Source of the DNA: Microstegium vimineum
Taxonomy: Eukaryota > Streptophyta > Magnoliopsida > Poales > Poaceae
Assembly (NCBI GenBank): GCA_022036555.1
Contig: CM039134.1
Location: 7,378,818-7,442,817, forward strand
Reading direction: 5' to 3'
DNA: 64,000 bases
The notes under the pieces are model-generated. The model worked only from the letters and a program-made list of their open reading frames with translations. It was not told where the DNA came from and did no database searches. A program made the translations under genes and the position numbers. This document shows, in pieces, positions 46,751 to 58,075 of this stretch. Numbering within the stretch: the stretch's first letter is position 1; each line of letters starts with the position of its first letter.

Positions 46751-47197
46751 CAATGATTTAAGGGGTACCGTAGATTGAATTATACTATAAACTAGTTTCA
46801 CGGTAGAATTAGAATTAGTTTCTCTTTTAACACGGCTAGGCGAACAAAATATGCCTACGTCCATGCTAGTACAATATATCCGTAGCCAGGTGTATTGTAG
46901 TAGTGGCTTTGGAAATTATTTATGTTTTACTTTGTTTATTGGAAGCACAAAACTAGTATTAGTTTTTTGGCAACCTCCATTTTTAAATACTTGCCATTTG
47001 ATACCAAAACATGCAAAGGTTAATGTATGAATATGTCTTATTAAAAAACAATAATGTCCTTTTTATTTTTATTTTTATGTGTATAAGAATTTCTAAAACA
47101 CTTGTACAAGAGCGGTAATAGAAACTCTAAAATTTCTATGGCTCTCGCAAAGGGAAAAAAAATAGAAAAAAAAGTTAAGTCTGGTGACAGGTTATAC

Positions 47198-48555
47198 GGG
47201 AGCGTATGCTATGAAAACCAATTAGCTATGTAAACTCTAATTAAACTCACACGATTCTAATCCGATGATGAAGTGGGACAATTAAACACTTAAACCCTCC
47301 AATCAATCCAATCTTATTCATTTTCTTTTAACTCACCCCCTAAAGCAATGGTATGTACGTACTCCCGTATCTCTCCTTCACGCGTGTCCCGCCGCCGCTC
47401 CTGTCGCGTTTTCTTTTCTTTTTTTTCTGGCGTTTGTTCGCTGCAGCTTGGCGTTCCTTCCCGTATCTCCGTCACGCGAGTCCCGCTGCAGCCCATGTCG
47501 CGGTTCTTCAACTCCCGCCGCCGCTCCTGTCAGCAGCCAGGCTCTAGAGCGCCATGCACGAAGTACATAATAGCAGTAGGACCGAACCGAAGCCTATCAG
47601 CCTGATCAGCATCAGCTGCGCTGGTGGCCGTTGGCATCGTGGTGCTGCAGGGCCTCGTAGAGATTCTTGATGGCCTTGTCGTAGTTCACAAACCCCATGA
47701 ACCAGAACTCGTGGTTATCCGTCGTCGTGATCTGAATGTACATCTCTGCCCGGTTGCGCATGCTGGAAGAAGGGTTCACTGACATCACTTGGCTCAGGGG
47801 AAGCACCACCTGCAGGTAAATTTCGCACACGATTTTTTTTTTTGTTCTGTCAGTCTAGGAGGACTCATATGGAACTGAAGTAATAAACTGGACAGAACTT
47901 CTGAAGGCGACTGAAAGGCTGGGGAAACCACTGACGTACGGTGGTGCCAGATGTTGCCGGTGGTGTCGGCGGCCTTGTGGGTCCCGTCCTCCAGCAGCTT
48001 GCCGTAGCGCCCCAGCGCCTTCCTGACGGCTGCAACGCATCCAACCCAAGCGAATAAGTCGGCCGACGGATTTCTCTTAACTTAAGGGGGAGCAAGAGCA
48101 GATTCAGGCGCGTACTCTGGCAGGTGGAAGTTGTCGCGGACGCGGGGGTGACGACCACGTAGGGGTTGCCCACGCCGTTGCTCGTCGCTGTCACGGCCAC
48201 GGCCATGGCGGCCTGAGGCGGCGACATGGCCAGCTGTTGGTTGCCGTACGCCTGTCCGTGGCCGGCCGGGTAGCCCGGCGGCGGAGCAGCCCACTGCGAC
48301 GCCATCGATTCACTGGAGGATTGGATGGAAACGGGAGGGGATGGAAAAAAAAACGCGACGGGGGGCGGTGGCGGAACTCGCGTGAAGGAGATACGGGAGT
48401 ACGATTTGGGGGTGAGTTAAAAAATAAATAAGATTAGATTGGTGGAAGGATTTAAGTGCTTAATTATTCTACCTTTATCTAAGACCATCAGATTAGAATC
48501 GTGTGAGTTTAATTAGAATTTGCATAGCTAATTGGTTTTCATAGCATACGCTCCT
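47198..48555. mobile_element. Mutator-like element carrying a gene fragment (Pack-MULE), 1358 bp
   Basis: Long terminal inverted repeats of about 200-225 bp (47198 to about 47425, and about 48335 to 48555) start GGGAGCGTATGCTATG and AGGAGCGTATGCTATG. They are flanked by a perfect 10 bp duplication CAGGTTATAC (47188-47197 and 48556-48565). Long inverted repeats with a 9-11 bp duplication are the signature of Mutator-like elements. There is no transposase inside; instead there is a GRAM-family gene fragment on the minus strand. A CCCGTATCTCC..CACGCG block within the left repeat recurs near 47460, so the internal boundary is partly duplicated. Confidence 0.9.
47612..48305 (-). pseudogene. Captured GRAM-domain (GEM-like) gene fragment, internally deleted
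   Basis: Three exon-like blocks on the minus strand. Block 1 (48305-48116) encodes a Pro/Gln/Ala-rich N-terminus starting MASQWAAPPPGYPAG. Block 2 (48029-47940) encodes TVRKALGRYGKLLEDGTHKA and ends at GNIWHH. Block 3 (47809-47612) encodes the C-terminal part with DNHEFWFMGFVNYDKAIKNL and a stop. This order matches plant GEM-like / ABA-responsive GRAM proteins. The segment between block 2 and block 3, most of the GRAM domain, is missing, by my estimate about 85 residues. Blocks 1 and 2 join in phase, but block 2 ends in phase 1 and block 3 starts in phase 0, so the joined frame stops early. It lies wholly inside the Mutator inverted repeats, so it was captured from a parent gene elsewhere and is unlikely to make a working protein. 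Confidence 0.85.
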
Positions 48556-48768
48556 CAGGTTATACCAAACTAAAAAAAATCGCTATATAATATTTGAAAG
48601 CGGAGGGAAGCAAGCTTCACTCAAATAAAGTTCTGCAAAATGTATTTGCTAAGACGGAGATCAGATCGATTACTAATTTAACTCACAAAAAGTGCATAGA
48701 GGAGCTTTTTGAAAGGAAAAGAGACCGAGACTGGCAGTTAATGGATTATCCGGTACCTTATCGAGTAA

Positions 48769-48999
48769 GGCCCCATTTAGTTGTCAAAAAATTTTGTATA
48801 GTAACTGTCACATCGAATCTTGCGGCATATGCATGGAGTATTAAATGTAGACGAAAAAAAACTAATTACACAGTTGGTCGAGAAATCGCGAGACGAAACT
48901 TTTGAACCTAATTAGTCCATAATTAGACACTAATTATCAAATACAAATAAAATGCTACAGTGAACCAAAATCCAAAAATTTTTAGATCTAAACGCACCC
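48769..48999. mobile_element. MITE, 231 bp
   Basis: Ends are GGCCCCATTTAGTTG and TAGATCTAAACGCACCC, flanked by TAA (48766-48768 and 49000-49002). The interior has GAGACGAAACTTTTGAACC and AATTAGTCCATAATTAG, typical of a widespread grass MITE type. Non-coding. Confidence 0.75.
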
Positions 49000-49466
49000 T
49001 AAGTCATCCAAAAAGGGCAGCCTGTCTTTTGTTGTGAAAGAGCCATGTCCTGTAGTGGAGTCACAGCTTATCCATTTCTTTCTTCGAGGTGCATATTGAT
49101 CATGTATTTTCTCGCTTTTTATTTTACAAGCGAAAGTTGGAAAAACTTCTCTCTTTCTCTCTAGTTTTTTTTTCCTTTTTGCTGCTGGCACAAAAATGTG
49201 TATTTTTCTTTCTTTGTGTGCCAAATGGCATGAAAAGATTACCAGACAATTTATGAGCTTAATCTAATCTAAGAAAAATATAAAAGGGGTTATTTTTCTT
49301 AAACATGTAGAAGAGTACATATAATTATATTAAGAGAAGAATAAACAAAAAAAATCCTACAAAACATATATCAACATCCTGCCACATACACTACAAAACA
49401 CTACTATATGATCACGAAGAAGGGGGGAACACACCTCCAAATCCCCTCGTGTGACGAGGCGGCTAA

Positions 49467-49806
49467 GGGGGTGTTTGGATCCTTTGGTAAATGGTAAATG
49501 ACAAATGAATTTGGCAAATCTTTTGCCACTTGAGGGTGTTTGGATCCCTTGGCAAATGACAAATGGTATATACAAAGACAATTGTACCCTAATAATTACA
49601 CTCATTCACATGACATGCATAAGAGGGAGGGGTATGAGTGGAAGGATTTTTTATTTGCCTTTATTTGCCACTCCAAAGTGGTAAATGGCAAATGATAAAT
49701 TTTTGCTCTTTTACAATTTTTTGCCTTGCATGTTTGGATCTATTTGCCAAAAAATAGCAATTCTTTTGCTCTTTTGCCAATTTGCTAAGGGGATCCAAAC
49801 ACCCCC
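49467..49806. mobile_element. MITE, Tourist-like, 340 bp
   Basis: Near-perfect inverted ends GGGGGTGTTTGGATCC and GGATCCAAACACCCCC, flanked by TAA (49464-49466 and 49807-49809). The interior repeats GGCAAATGACAAATG-type strings on both sides. Confidence 0.9.
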
Positions 49807-49809
49807 TAA

Positions 49810-50229
49810 GTATGCAGTATGTCAACAACATGATAGGTCCTACAAAAACACAACAATACAATAATTTTGAATGATCCATGCTACAAAAATATATATAATA
49901 GAGTTTAGACCTTGTTGAACCTGTTTGACCACCCTTTCAGTGGTTCTAGATGACCAGCCTTTGCAGAGATGAAAGGTTATTCCCCATCTTTTTTAGCAGT
50001 TCAAACCCCATCTTTTGTAGCAGTCCAAACCAAATCGAAAGGAAATACATTGGCCAGTGGTCACATAATAGGCATTGAGGGGTTATATTAAATACAAATG
50101 GCCAATTAAAGAGAAGAAGGGATTAAACTAGTTCTAGCTCAAATAATAAAAAGTTAGAGTTGGTGCTTAAATAAAAAAGCAACTGATTTTGCTATTTAGG
50201 ATGAAAGTGATACATGTGTCTCGTTATTA
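49810..50229. other. Intergenic, no gene recognised
   Basis: About 420 bp, AT-rich, with no supported feature. Confidence 0.4.
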
Positions 50230-50466
50230 GTCCCCTCCCTCATAATAATAAAAAAATAGAGGATTTGTATAGGTCGAATTTGCAACTTTTATTAGATTTA
50301 CAATAATTAGTATGAACATTTATATCTCCAAGATTTTTTATGATTTTTTTGTAAATAATTAAATTATACTTATTTTGTATCATCAATATTAGTATTTTTT
50401 ATATAACTTTTGATTAAATTTATAATCTTTTAACTTCTTGGGAAAATATTTTTTAACGGAGGGAGA
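50230..50466. mobile_element. Degenerate Stowaway-like MITE
   Basis: The left side starts with a CCCCTCCCTC string and the right side ends ACGGAGGGAG, the recognisable Stowaway inverted ends. The AT-rich interior includes TTTTTGTAAATAATTAAA. The flanking TA is likely but worn. Confidence 0.6.
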
Positions 50467-50996
50467 TAAAGAAACAGAATGCCACTCGGTGGAAGCAAGT
50501 ATCTCTTTATTCTTCCAGACTCTTGAAGTAACTTGGTAAATAAACAATTCTCATCAAACCAAAGCTGCAAAAGGTGAAGAGTCCCTGGAGTGAGGTGAGT
50601 GATTAAGCCGTGGGAATATTTTGAGATCAGTGGGCCTTGGTGCCCAAGGAACTAATAAGCATGTATAGTGCGAAAAGCATATTTGGGAGAAATCGGTGGA
50701 CAAGAAAAAAGTAAACGGTGCCAAGTTTCCCCTTCCTCTGCTTTTCAGAGACCAAGAAAATGGACTTCCGCTTTGTTCCCCTTTGGACGCAATAAACGAG
50801 CTCGTGGCAATGACCCCGTTTTTCCGGATCACTTTTATGTGTAAGCTCCAATTTGAAAGCAGGAGAAAGACATACCTAGGAATGAAAAATCTTTATAAAT
50901 AACTAAATTAATATTAAATAATATTTTTATAGATTTCCTAACATAGAATATAAAAAACTATAGATTTTAAGAAAAAATTAGTTTCTAAAAGAGGCT
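50467..50996. other. Intergenic, no gene recognised
   Basis: About 530 bp. Overlapping short frames near 50554-50902 on both strands have no recognisable domain. Confidence 0.4.
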
Positions 50997-50999
50997 TAA

Positions 51000-51375
51000 G
51001 AGCATCTTCAACAGTTTGTCAAACCCACTTGTTATCCTTTATTTCTTGGCAAAACTAGAAAAATCATCCTTCCAACAGTTCCGCATCCAACTTGGCAAAT
51101 TTTAGCAACTTGACAAATCTCTCCCCTCCACGCGCATCGTCGGCAAACGTAGAGGTGGAAGGACACATAATAGTTTTGTTTCACTCTTAGGGTTCTTGAT
51201 GCAAACTAATTTTGTTTTATTTTTGGGGTTCCTAATGCAAGTTTGCCAAAAATTTGTCAAACAATTATACTAAACTGTTTGAGAGAGTCCATTTTTTCAC
51301 TTATTATATATTTTAGTAAGTTGTCAAATCACGATATTTGTCAAGTGAATTTTGACAAACTGTTGGAGATGTTGC
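51000..51375. mobile_element. MITE, Harbinger-like family C, copy 2
   Basis: The left end GAGCATCTTCAACAGTTTG follows TAA (50997-50999); the right end CAAACTGTTGGAGATG is worn after that point and no clean right duplication remains. The interior matches 33630-34009 (CTCCCCTCCACGCGCATCG; GTAGAGGTGGAAGG). Confidence 0.75.
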
Positions 51376-51721
51376 ACACTCCGCTAAGCAAACTATTCTA
51401 CTTGTTTGTTTCATAAAACAGAATAGTATAACGTGTCCCTGAATAAAGAAACGAGATGAAAAGTGTATTGACGAATCATGACCGATAAGTTACGCTGATG
51501 AACCAAATAAATAAGACATTTGTTTTTACCTTGATCTACCATCGTTTCGTTTCAGATGTACTCATAGTGTAATAAACACACACAAAAAAGATGGGCTCAA
51601 AGATTGTTTAGACAGGTGTTTCTAGATAAATCGATTGGTTTATTAAAGTATATTAAATCTACAATCTCAGGGCCTAATTATATGTGGAAGTTATATATCT
51701 CTTGTAAAAGTGATCCTGGCG

Positions 51722-51931
51722 AGGTGTTTAGATCAAAGAGCTAATAATTAGCCCATATTTTTTTAGTTACAGTTAGAATGACTAAACATAGACTAATTTA
51801 GAGCTAATAAGAGCCATGAGGGCTAATTGATGGTTAGAACTTATTCGCCCTTATTAGCACATAATTAGTTCATATTTAATTTATTTTTATAAGATGTACT
51901 AATTTTTAGCCCTGTGATCCAAACAACACAT
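51722..51931. mobile_element. Probable MITE, about 210 bp
   Basis: Ends are AGGTGTTTAGATC and GATCCAAACAACAC, an imperfect inverted pair. The interior has repeated GCTAATAA and TTATTAGC strings in both orientations. No clear target duplication. Confidence 0.55.
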
Positions 51932-52006
51932 CATAAAAAGTTAGTTTTTTCCGCTTGTGGTAGTAACAATGCATTTGAGACTTAGAGAGAAGTAGAGAAC
52001 CACATT

Positions 52007-52552
52007 TTTTTCTCAATCACGCAAAAGATTTGCGCGTATTTATATTAAGAAAAGTGAGAATTGAAACTGCTCAGGTGGCTTACAAGATTCATCGTTTGAG
52101 GTGACCACCCAGCTAGCTTAGCCTCGCCTCTAACCTATTACACGCTGAATGAAACGACCTAGGTGTCTTGCACCTGCGTGAACCCAAAGCTCGCCCTGCA
52201 ACTTGACGACTGTTCTGATCGCAGGGATCATTGTGGCCGCTCCGCGAAAGCAGCGTGCGTTGCGTTCTTTCCATAGCTCCCAAGAGATGAGCGCGAACAT
52301 GGAGTCTGCACCTTTTGCACATGACGCTGCCCAAAGTGCTCGCCAACCCGCCCACCAGTCGTGGCGTCGTCGCTCCGAGCGTCCCGGCTGCCTCGAACCA
52401 CAGCTGCCTGGCGAAGGGACATTGGACAATGTTGTGGTTGATTGTCTCAGGTTCCTGTTCGCACAAGAAACAATTGTTGTGTGCCTCGAGCCCGTGTCTC
52501 CGGCTCCGGTCCGCGGTCCAGTGCCGGCGACCAACAGCCAGCCAAAGGAACA
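52007..52552 (-). mobile_element. 5'-truncated LINE 3' end with reverse-transcriptase zinc-binding remnant
   Basis: A minus-strand insertion flanked by a perfect 17 bp duplication AAGTAGAGAACCACATT (51990-52006 and 52553-52569). On the minus strand its 3' end finishes in a short A run. Within it, FLWLAVGRRHWTADRSRRHG, CFLCEQEPETINH and QCPFARQLWFEA form the zinc-binding segment (C-x2-C..H..C) found at the C-terminus of plant LINE-type reverse transcriptases. A later part, SWELWKERNARCF, is in another frame, so a frameshift lies between. It is a dead, truncated target-primed insertion. Confidence 0.85.
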
Positions 52553-52569
52553 AAGTAGAGAACCACATT

Positions 52570-54104
52570 CGTATAGACCGAGTTAGCATAGAAAAAAAAA
52601 AGAAAGAGGTTTAACAGATCTCTACCCAATGAAACGGTATGGTGCAAGATTTGGAGTTTCTAAGATCCAACAGAGAGGCATGAAGCGAACAAAGCCTAGA
52701 AGGGACGTTAGCATAAACAACAACAAGAAGAAGAAGTGGCGTTGGCTATTCTTGTCTTCAAGCTTTGACAGATTTGATGATTCGAATATGAAAAAAAAGG
52801 TTTGTGTGACAATTAGACGGATAAGGATCCTTATAATATACAATATTCCGTATTGTCGGTTCGACTAGATTTCAGGACTCTCATAATGTGTTTGGTAGAG
52901 CTTTTATCAACTCTAGCTTATCTGATGTATTCATTGTTCATATAATATCTTATCTCTATGTTCTCTCCTCTTCCTCCTCTCCTCCTACTCAATCTATATA
53001 ATAATAAAATTATTTGAAGATATAAAAACAGAAGCGTCATAAGGGTTTTCTGTTCTAATTTTGAGCAAAACTAGTTCTTGTGTAAGTACAATTATGTATG
53101 AGTTTTGTTTGTTAAGGCTTCGGTAACCATGGATTACCGACCACGGGCGGATCTATATAGTATGCTGCCCACAAAAAAATTGAAAAAAACAGTAGAAGTG
53201 TCCAAATTTTCACCATATTTACACTCATATAATAAATAAAAGTATACACACCGACAATATAAGCACACCCCTTTAAATTTGTTGTAGCTCCGCCATTACC
53301 ATAGCAGGTCAAGGTTGTAACCTTGTCTACTTCTAATTAATGAAAAACGTGTCTATGCACTATCACGAAAAAAATTATAAAAACAGAAGCTATTTTTTTC
53401 TGCATTTTGGGACTCACCAGGATTGAATTCAGAGCTTGGATGGCCACACACACAGCCTGGCACTACGGAACAGAAAGTCCATCCATGTGTGGGCTGCTTT
53501 TTCAGGAGACGGAAGGAAGGCGATGTACACAGTACGTAGACAATCGAGGCTCAAAACGACGTCAGATTCCACAGGAGATGTTATCTTATCTGCACGCCCT
53601 GCCCTCATCCTCCCCGGCCTTGTCTTTGCCTGTGAGGAGGACGTAGCACGGCCGCCGGCTGGGGCCGTCACGGTCGCTCTCGTCCAACTATTTTAATATA
53701 AAATTAACTCGCATTTATTTACAAGCAAGTCGCGTGCAGTTAGGGCCGGGTCGGGCTAATCTAAGCAGGATTATTTAACAGCAAAGCCAGCATGGTGTGA
53801 CAGGGTAGTTAATGGGCCGGGCCGGGTGCGATTAATCCTCGCTCGGCAAAAAAGCTTGGATGGATGGATCGCAAGTTGGTGGTGGTGTACGTACTGTACG
53901 TGCTACACGGGGCGCCGCCCTTCCACTAGCTAGAGGTACTGTAGACTGTAGTACTACTACCACTCCACTGTAGTAGTAGTACACTTTGTGCGATCTGAAA
54001 CAAACGAGACACGGCCGCCCATCAGACAAAGCCGCTTTCCGATGGTCTACCACACGCTGAGGCTGATCTGACATGTACTAGCTCGATGGATGGACGGGAA
54101 TCCA
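52570..54104. other. Intergenic, no gene recognised
   Basis: About 1.5 kb with no supported gene. A short imperfect hairpin lies near 53938-53981 (AGTACTACTACC opposite GTAGTAGTAGT). Confidence 0.45.
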
Positions 54105-54300
54105 TCCTGCTGCTGCGATTTTTTTTTAAATTTTAACATTTTTTTAACTAAATATAATTCTAATTCTGATAACTTTTTTTTATTGCTAATCGTTTTGACC
54201 CATCCATCATTCACGGAGCGGCATTTCTCCTTTACCGCTTCATACATATTCATCATTCACGGAGCGATATTTCTCCTTTACCGCTCCATACATGGTGGAA
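54105..54300 (-). repeat. Dispersed repeat, copy 1 (inverse of 58420-58590)
   Basis: Matches the reverse complement of 58420-58590: a CTGCTGCTGCGATTTTTTTT block, TAACTAAATATAATTCTAA, and CATTCACGGAGCG followed by ATTTCTCCTTTACCGC. In this copy the last block is tandemly duplicated (units near 54207 and 54253). Unclassified; perhaps a non-autonomous DNA element. Confidence 0.65.
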
Positions 54301-54387
54301 CGACTCAGCAACCGACCGGTCAAGGACCTCTGCGTGGGCCAGCCTTACCGCTGCGGTGCCGAGCGGCAGATGATATGTAATTAAACA

Positions 54388-55010
54388 GTGCGCGTCGCAG
54401 CCTGGCCTGACGCCCACCGCCTGACACACGCCCGCCTCACGCCGCCTGGCACCAGCGCCCCTTTGCTACATGCCCACCTGCCACCGCCTGTCACCAGCGC
54501 CCCTCTGCTGCTGCTGCTGGACTCACGCCACCGCCCATATCACCAGCGCCCTTTGCTGCATGTAGTGCTCCGGCAGCAGTTTTATTTTTTTTCTTTCTTT
54601 CCCCTTTCAAAAAAAAAAATATACGTGTGAAATATTCGAGAGTTCAATAGGAAATAGGCATTCCAGTACTGGTGCCATTGCACGTGAAACAAAAATCGCC
54701 CGAAAAGAAAAAGAAAAATGGACCTCTTTTTTCCATTTTACTAATTACAAAATACCGAACTCTTGGAAAATAGTTTTTTTTCATTTGTAATATATTTTAG
54801 GAGTTATCAAATCACAAGATTTTCCAAGTAATTTTTGACAAACCGGAGAGATTCTCGGCTGATAACTCATAACTTTCTCGTTTTGCAAAAAAAAAAAAAC
54901 TAAAACCTTCAGAACAAACGACGGTTCTTTAGGGACGGAGAGAGTACATTGCCATGGATTAGAATTGTCGGCCACCCAGGTAGTAGACAACAGCAGCATT
55001 GATGCTATCC
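54388..55010. other. Intergenic; small MITE remnant
   Basis: No supported gene. The stretch 54770-54855 resembles the right part of MITE family C (AGGAGTTATCAAATCAC, then TTTTTGACAAACCG), a worn remnant. GGGACGGAGAGAGTAC near 54934 looks like an isolated Stowaway end. Confidence 0.4.
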
Positions 55011-55015
55011 GTACT

Positions 55016-56330
55016 TGTCGGGTACAAAGGCAAGGGGTACTCTAAACCTGCGATAAATTAACGCTCAACATAGCAACCATTTTTAAGATAGGATTCGATC
55101 AGCCGTTCAAGTCAATAGAGAAAGACCATCACACAAAGGTCTCCCTCACCGGCGACAACAACCAGTCGTGGGCCGGCCCATTACTGGAAAAACAGACGGA
55201 CAGGGGTCGAACGAACGACCCCCCGCCTCTACCTCGACTTACGGACAGGGGTCGAACGAACGACCCCTCCGCCTCCGCCTCGACCCCGATTCACGGACAG
55301 GGATCGAACGAACGACCCCTCCGCCTCGACCCCTCGAATGACGGACAGTGGGTCGAACGAACGACCCTTGAGAAGGAAGCTCGGCCGACTTACCTGCTCC
55401 CGGTATGGGGTAAAGGGGATCCGATGCGCTTACCTTCCCCCGCCTAATGCCATGGGCGCCCACTACCACGGTCAAAACCATTAACTCACCGTCCATGCCC
55501 TGGACCTCCGTCAACTGTGCTGCCGCTGTAGCCACGTCGCAGGTACGGACTCTAGAGGCACCCCCTCGAGTCATGAACAGGACAGCCCTCCACTGTGTCT
55601 TCAGGGATACGACAGGGTCACGCCGGCCTCGACCCCCCCCCTCGACCAGGGGGCTCGACCATCATCTCCAACCACTCCAGCATGGGACCCGTCCTATCTG
55701 CTCCGTCCCGCTTCAGCTGTGGGACTCGCATCCATCTATAGAAGGTCAACCCTGCTGCGCCGTGACGTTCGACAGCGTCTAGTCTGCCATCATCATGCCC
55801 TGGAGCACCGAAAGGACGGGAAGGCCACGCCGCTACAGCGATCGACGTCTCTTCGCCAGCATGGCGCCACGGACACGCCTCCCATGCCGCTATAGTTTAG
55901 GACTCTGTACTCCCGTACCTCCCCTTGATCTGTAAAAGGGGACGCCGGGATAGAAGAAAGGAGATTTTTCGTATCGACATTCGTAAGAGAGGGGGCTGAG
56001 ACATTCGGACATCAGCTCTGACCCGCCTACACCACACACCCGATTGCTTGATCGACCTCTCAAGCAATCAACCGACCACCTAGGATAGCCCTGCTAGCCC
56101 TAGGCCTCCGCTCATCCGAAGCACCCCCGTGTAAACCTACTTGTACCCCCCCTGTATGAGCACTTCGGTGCAAGATAATACAATCCATCCTCCTCCATTG
56201 GACGTAGGGCTTTCTGCGCCCGAACCAGGATAAATCTTGTGTTCTTCTTGCATCACGTCTGGGAGAGGGAGCACGCAATATACAAATTTACTAGCCGGTG
56301 GTCTTGACCCCCCGGGTCATAACACCGACA
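55016..56330 (+). mobile_element. Solo LTR, 1315 bp
   Basis: Starts TGTCGGGTAC and ends AACACCGACA (TG...CA). It is flanked by GTACT on the left and GCACT on the right, a 5 bp duplication with one mismatch. No internal domain is present. The first third holds four tandem units with GGTCGAACGAACGACCC. It inserted next to, and probably into, the end of the older repeat at 56336-58075. Probably Ty3/gypsy by its ends, not certain. Confidence 0.75.
55194..55368. repeat. Tandem repeats inside the solo LTR, about 45-50 bp x 4
   Basis: Four units, each with ACGGACAG followed by GTCGAACGAACGACCC and then a CCGCCTC..CTCGAC spacer. The GGTCGAACGAACGACC core is close to a palindrome (GGTCG...CGACC). Spacers vary in length. 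It lies in what would be the U3 region. Confidence 0.85.
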
Positions 56331-56335
56331 GCACT

Positions 56336-58075
56336 ATTCATCCTCTATATTCATCCTCTAATAGAAATTATTCCGTCCTAGTCAGCGGGATTTCTTCTTC
56401 TATATAAATTTCTTCCGCACTCATCATCCTCTATATCTCTGTAAGTGCATTCACCCCCTAAGTGTGGGTTTTGGATAATTGATAACAATCAACCTAGGAG
56501 CTAACCGCTTATCCTAAGCATATTCACAGGTGTTAGTATATGAACAAGCTTAAACGATAATATTCGGTGTTTGAAGCACCCCTAATTCGTTCTCCATAGA
56601 AAGCGGTCGCTCAAGTGCCAAATAGATTTATCCTTTTGAATTGAGTTATAGGAAAAGCCGCACTACCAAGAGGGATACATGCTTGGTTAGCTTGAAGAGG
56701 TTAAGGGTGCTCAAGTTATTAGTATAGAGACGCTTGAGAGATTCCGCGTGAAACGGGCTCTTGGAGGAGTGTTTTGGTGGCTGTCTGCCAGCCACCGATA
56801 GTACTGGTCTACCACCGGTACTACCGGTGAAGGACCGGTAGTACCGCTCAGGTACCGGTGGCGCTCTAACGCATGCGAGGACATCAACCATTTTTGCACT
56901 TTCGGTAGTACCGGTCACTGACCGATAATACCGGTGGATCGGTAGTACCGGTACCCCACTAGTAGTTTAAAGTCGCCCAGATCTGCTTTGACTTCTTCCA
57001 ACGACCACTTTTGATCGGTAGTACCGGTGCTGCACCAGTAGTACCGGTGCCGCTTCGGGCTAAGCAACTTAAAGTCTATCTCTTCCCCTCTCTCACACTA
57101 TCCACTCATTCACTCACTCCCAACACACCTAGAAGCGAAAAAGAGCTCTCCAAGCTTGACTCACCCCCTTCTCTCCCCCTCTTGCTCTAGAACTTCGAAT
57201 CTTGCTAGCTTAGAGCGAGAGAAGCGAGATTAGAGAGCGGGGAACTTCGATCTACGACTTGAGCACTTGGATCCCTCTTCTTGTCAGCTGGATTTGTGTC
57301 TTTTACTCTTGGGTTCTTGGAACCCTAGCCGGCTAGGTGTTCTTCGTGGTTGCCCGTGTTGCTTCATTTGTGAGGGCATCCCGAAGTGTTTGTATTCACC
57401 CTTTGATTCTTAGTGAAAACCTCGAGCTAACCTTTGTGGTTGCTTTGAGAGAGGCCAGAAGGTGGAAGAGACTCCGACCTTTGTGGTCACCTGAATAACA
57501 GGGACGTAGGTGCTCCTTGTGTGGAGACCGAACCTCGGATTAAATCCCGTGTCTCGTGTGCTCCCTTTCTATTTCATATTATTGTGCTATCACTTGTTGT
57601 TCTTGTTCTTCGTGTTTTTCCCCTCTCTCTCGTTCTTAGGGTTGGAGAGGCCGATCTACGATTTGGTGAAGAAGCAAGGCAAGCGGAACACTCCTACTAC
57701 CTCTACATCATCCAAGGACTGTAAGGAATTAGCAGATATAAAATCTAAGTTGTTTCTCATTGAGATTTCATAGTTTTTGTAGGAAGTCAGTTCAACCGGC
57801 AGTAGCACCGGTAGTACCGGCTGTACTAATTTCTGCATCAAGTTTTTTGAGTTTTAGGTTTTTAGAATTGACTATTCACCCCCCTCTAGGCTAATTAGGT
57901 CATTTCAATCTCATACTCTATATCAACTACCAACATGTTTATAAATAAAAATTATCTAAATATATTCATATGAGATCTCATTTTGAAGGATTTATAGAAA
58001 CACATTTAATGGTGTAATTGAAATTTAATTTGGATTTTTAGTTTTTGAATTATAACATTTTTTTGATTCATTGAA
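56336..58075 (-). repeat. Dispersed AT-rich repeat, copy 2, split by a solo LTR
   Basis: Left part (56336-56439) and right part (57908-58075) together match the repeat at 690-960 in reverse orientation, for example TCTTCCGCACTCATCATCCT and TCTCATACTCTATATCAAC. The break is an inserted solo LTR with a clean 5 bp duplication. Confidence 0.75.
56440..57907 (+). mobile_element. Solo LTR, 1468 bp, probably Ty1/copia
   Basis: Starts TGTAAGTGCATTCACCCCCT and ends AGGTCATTTCA (TG...CA), flanked by a perfect ATCTC duplication (56435-56439 and 57908-57912). The start, with the ATTGATAACAATC block, and the CTATTCACCCCCCTCTAGG end resemble grass SIRE/Maximus-type copia LTRs (from memory). The region 56795-57050, and again near 57800, is crowded with GGTAGTACCGGT motifs. 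Open frames inside are not coding. Confidence 0.8.

Noticed and set aside
47348..47605. Plus-strand ORFs in the left Mutator inverted repeat
   Set aside because: The sequence is terminal-inverted-repeat DNA with CCGCCGCTCCTG-type repeats; no domain.
53938..53981. Hairpin near GTAGTACTACTACC as a possible microRNA precursor
   Set aside because: The arms are short and low in complexity, and no known mature microRNA sequence is recognisable.
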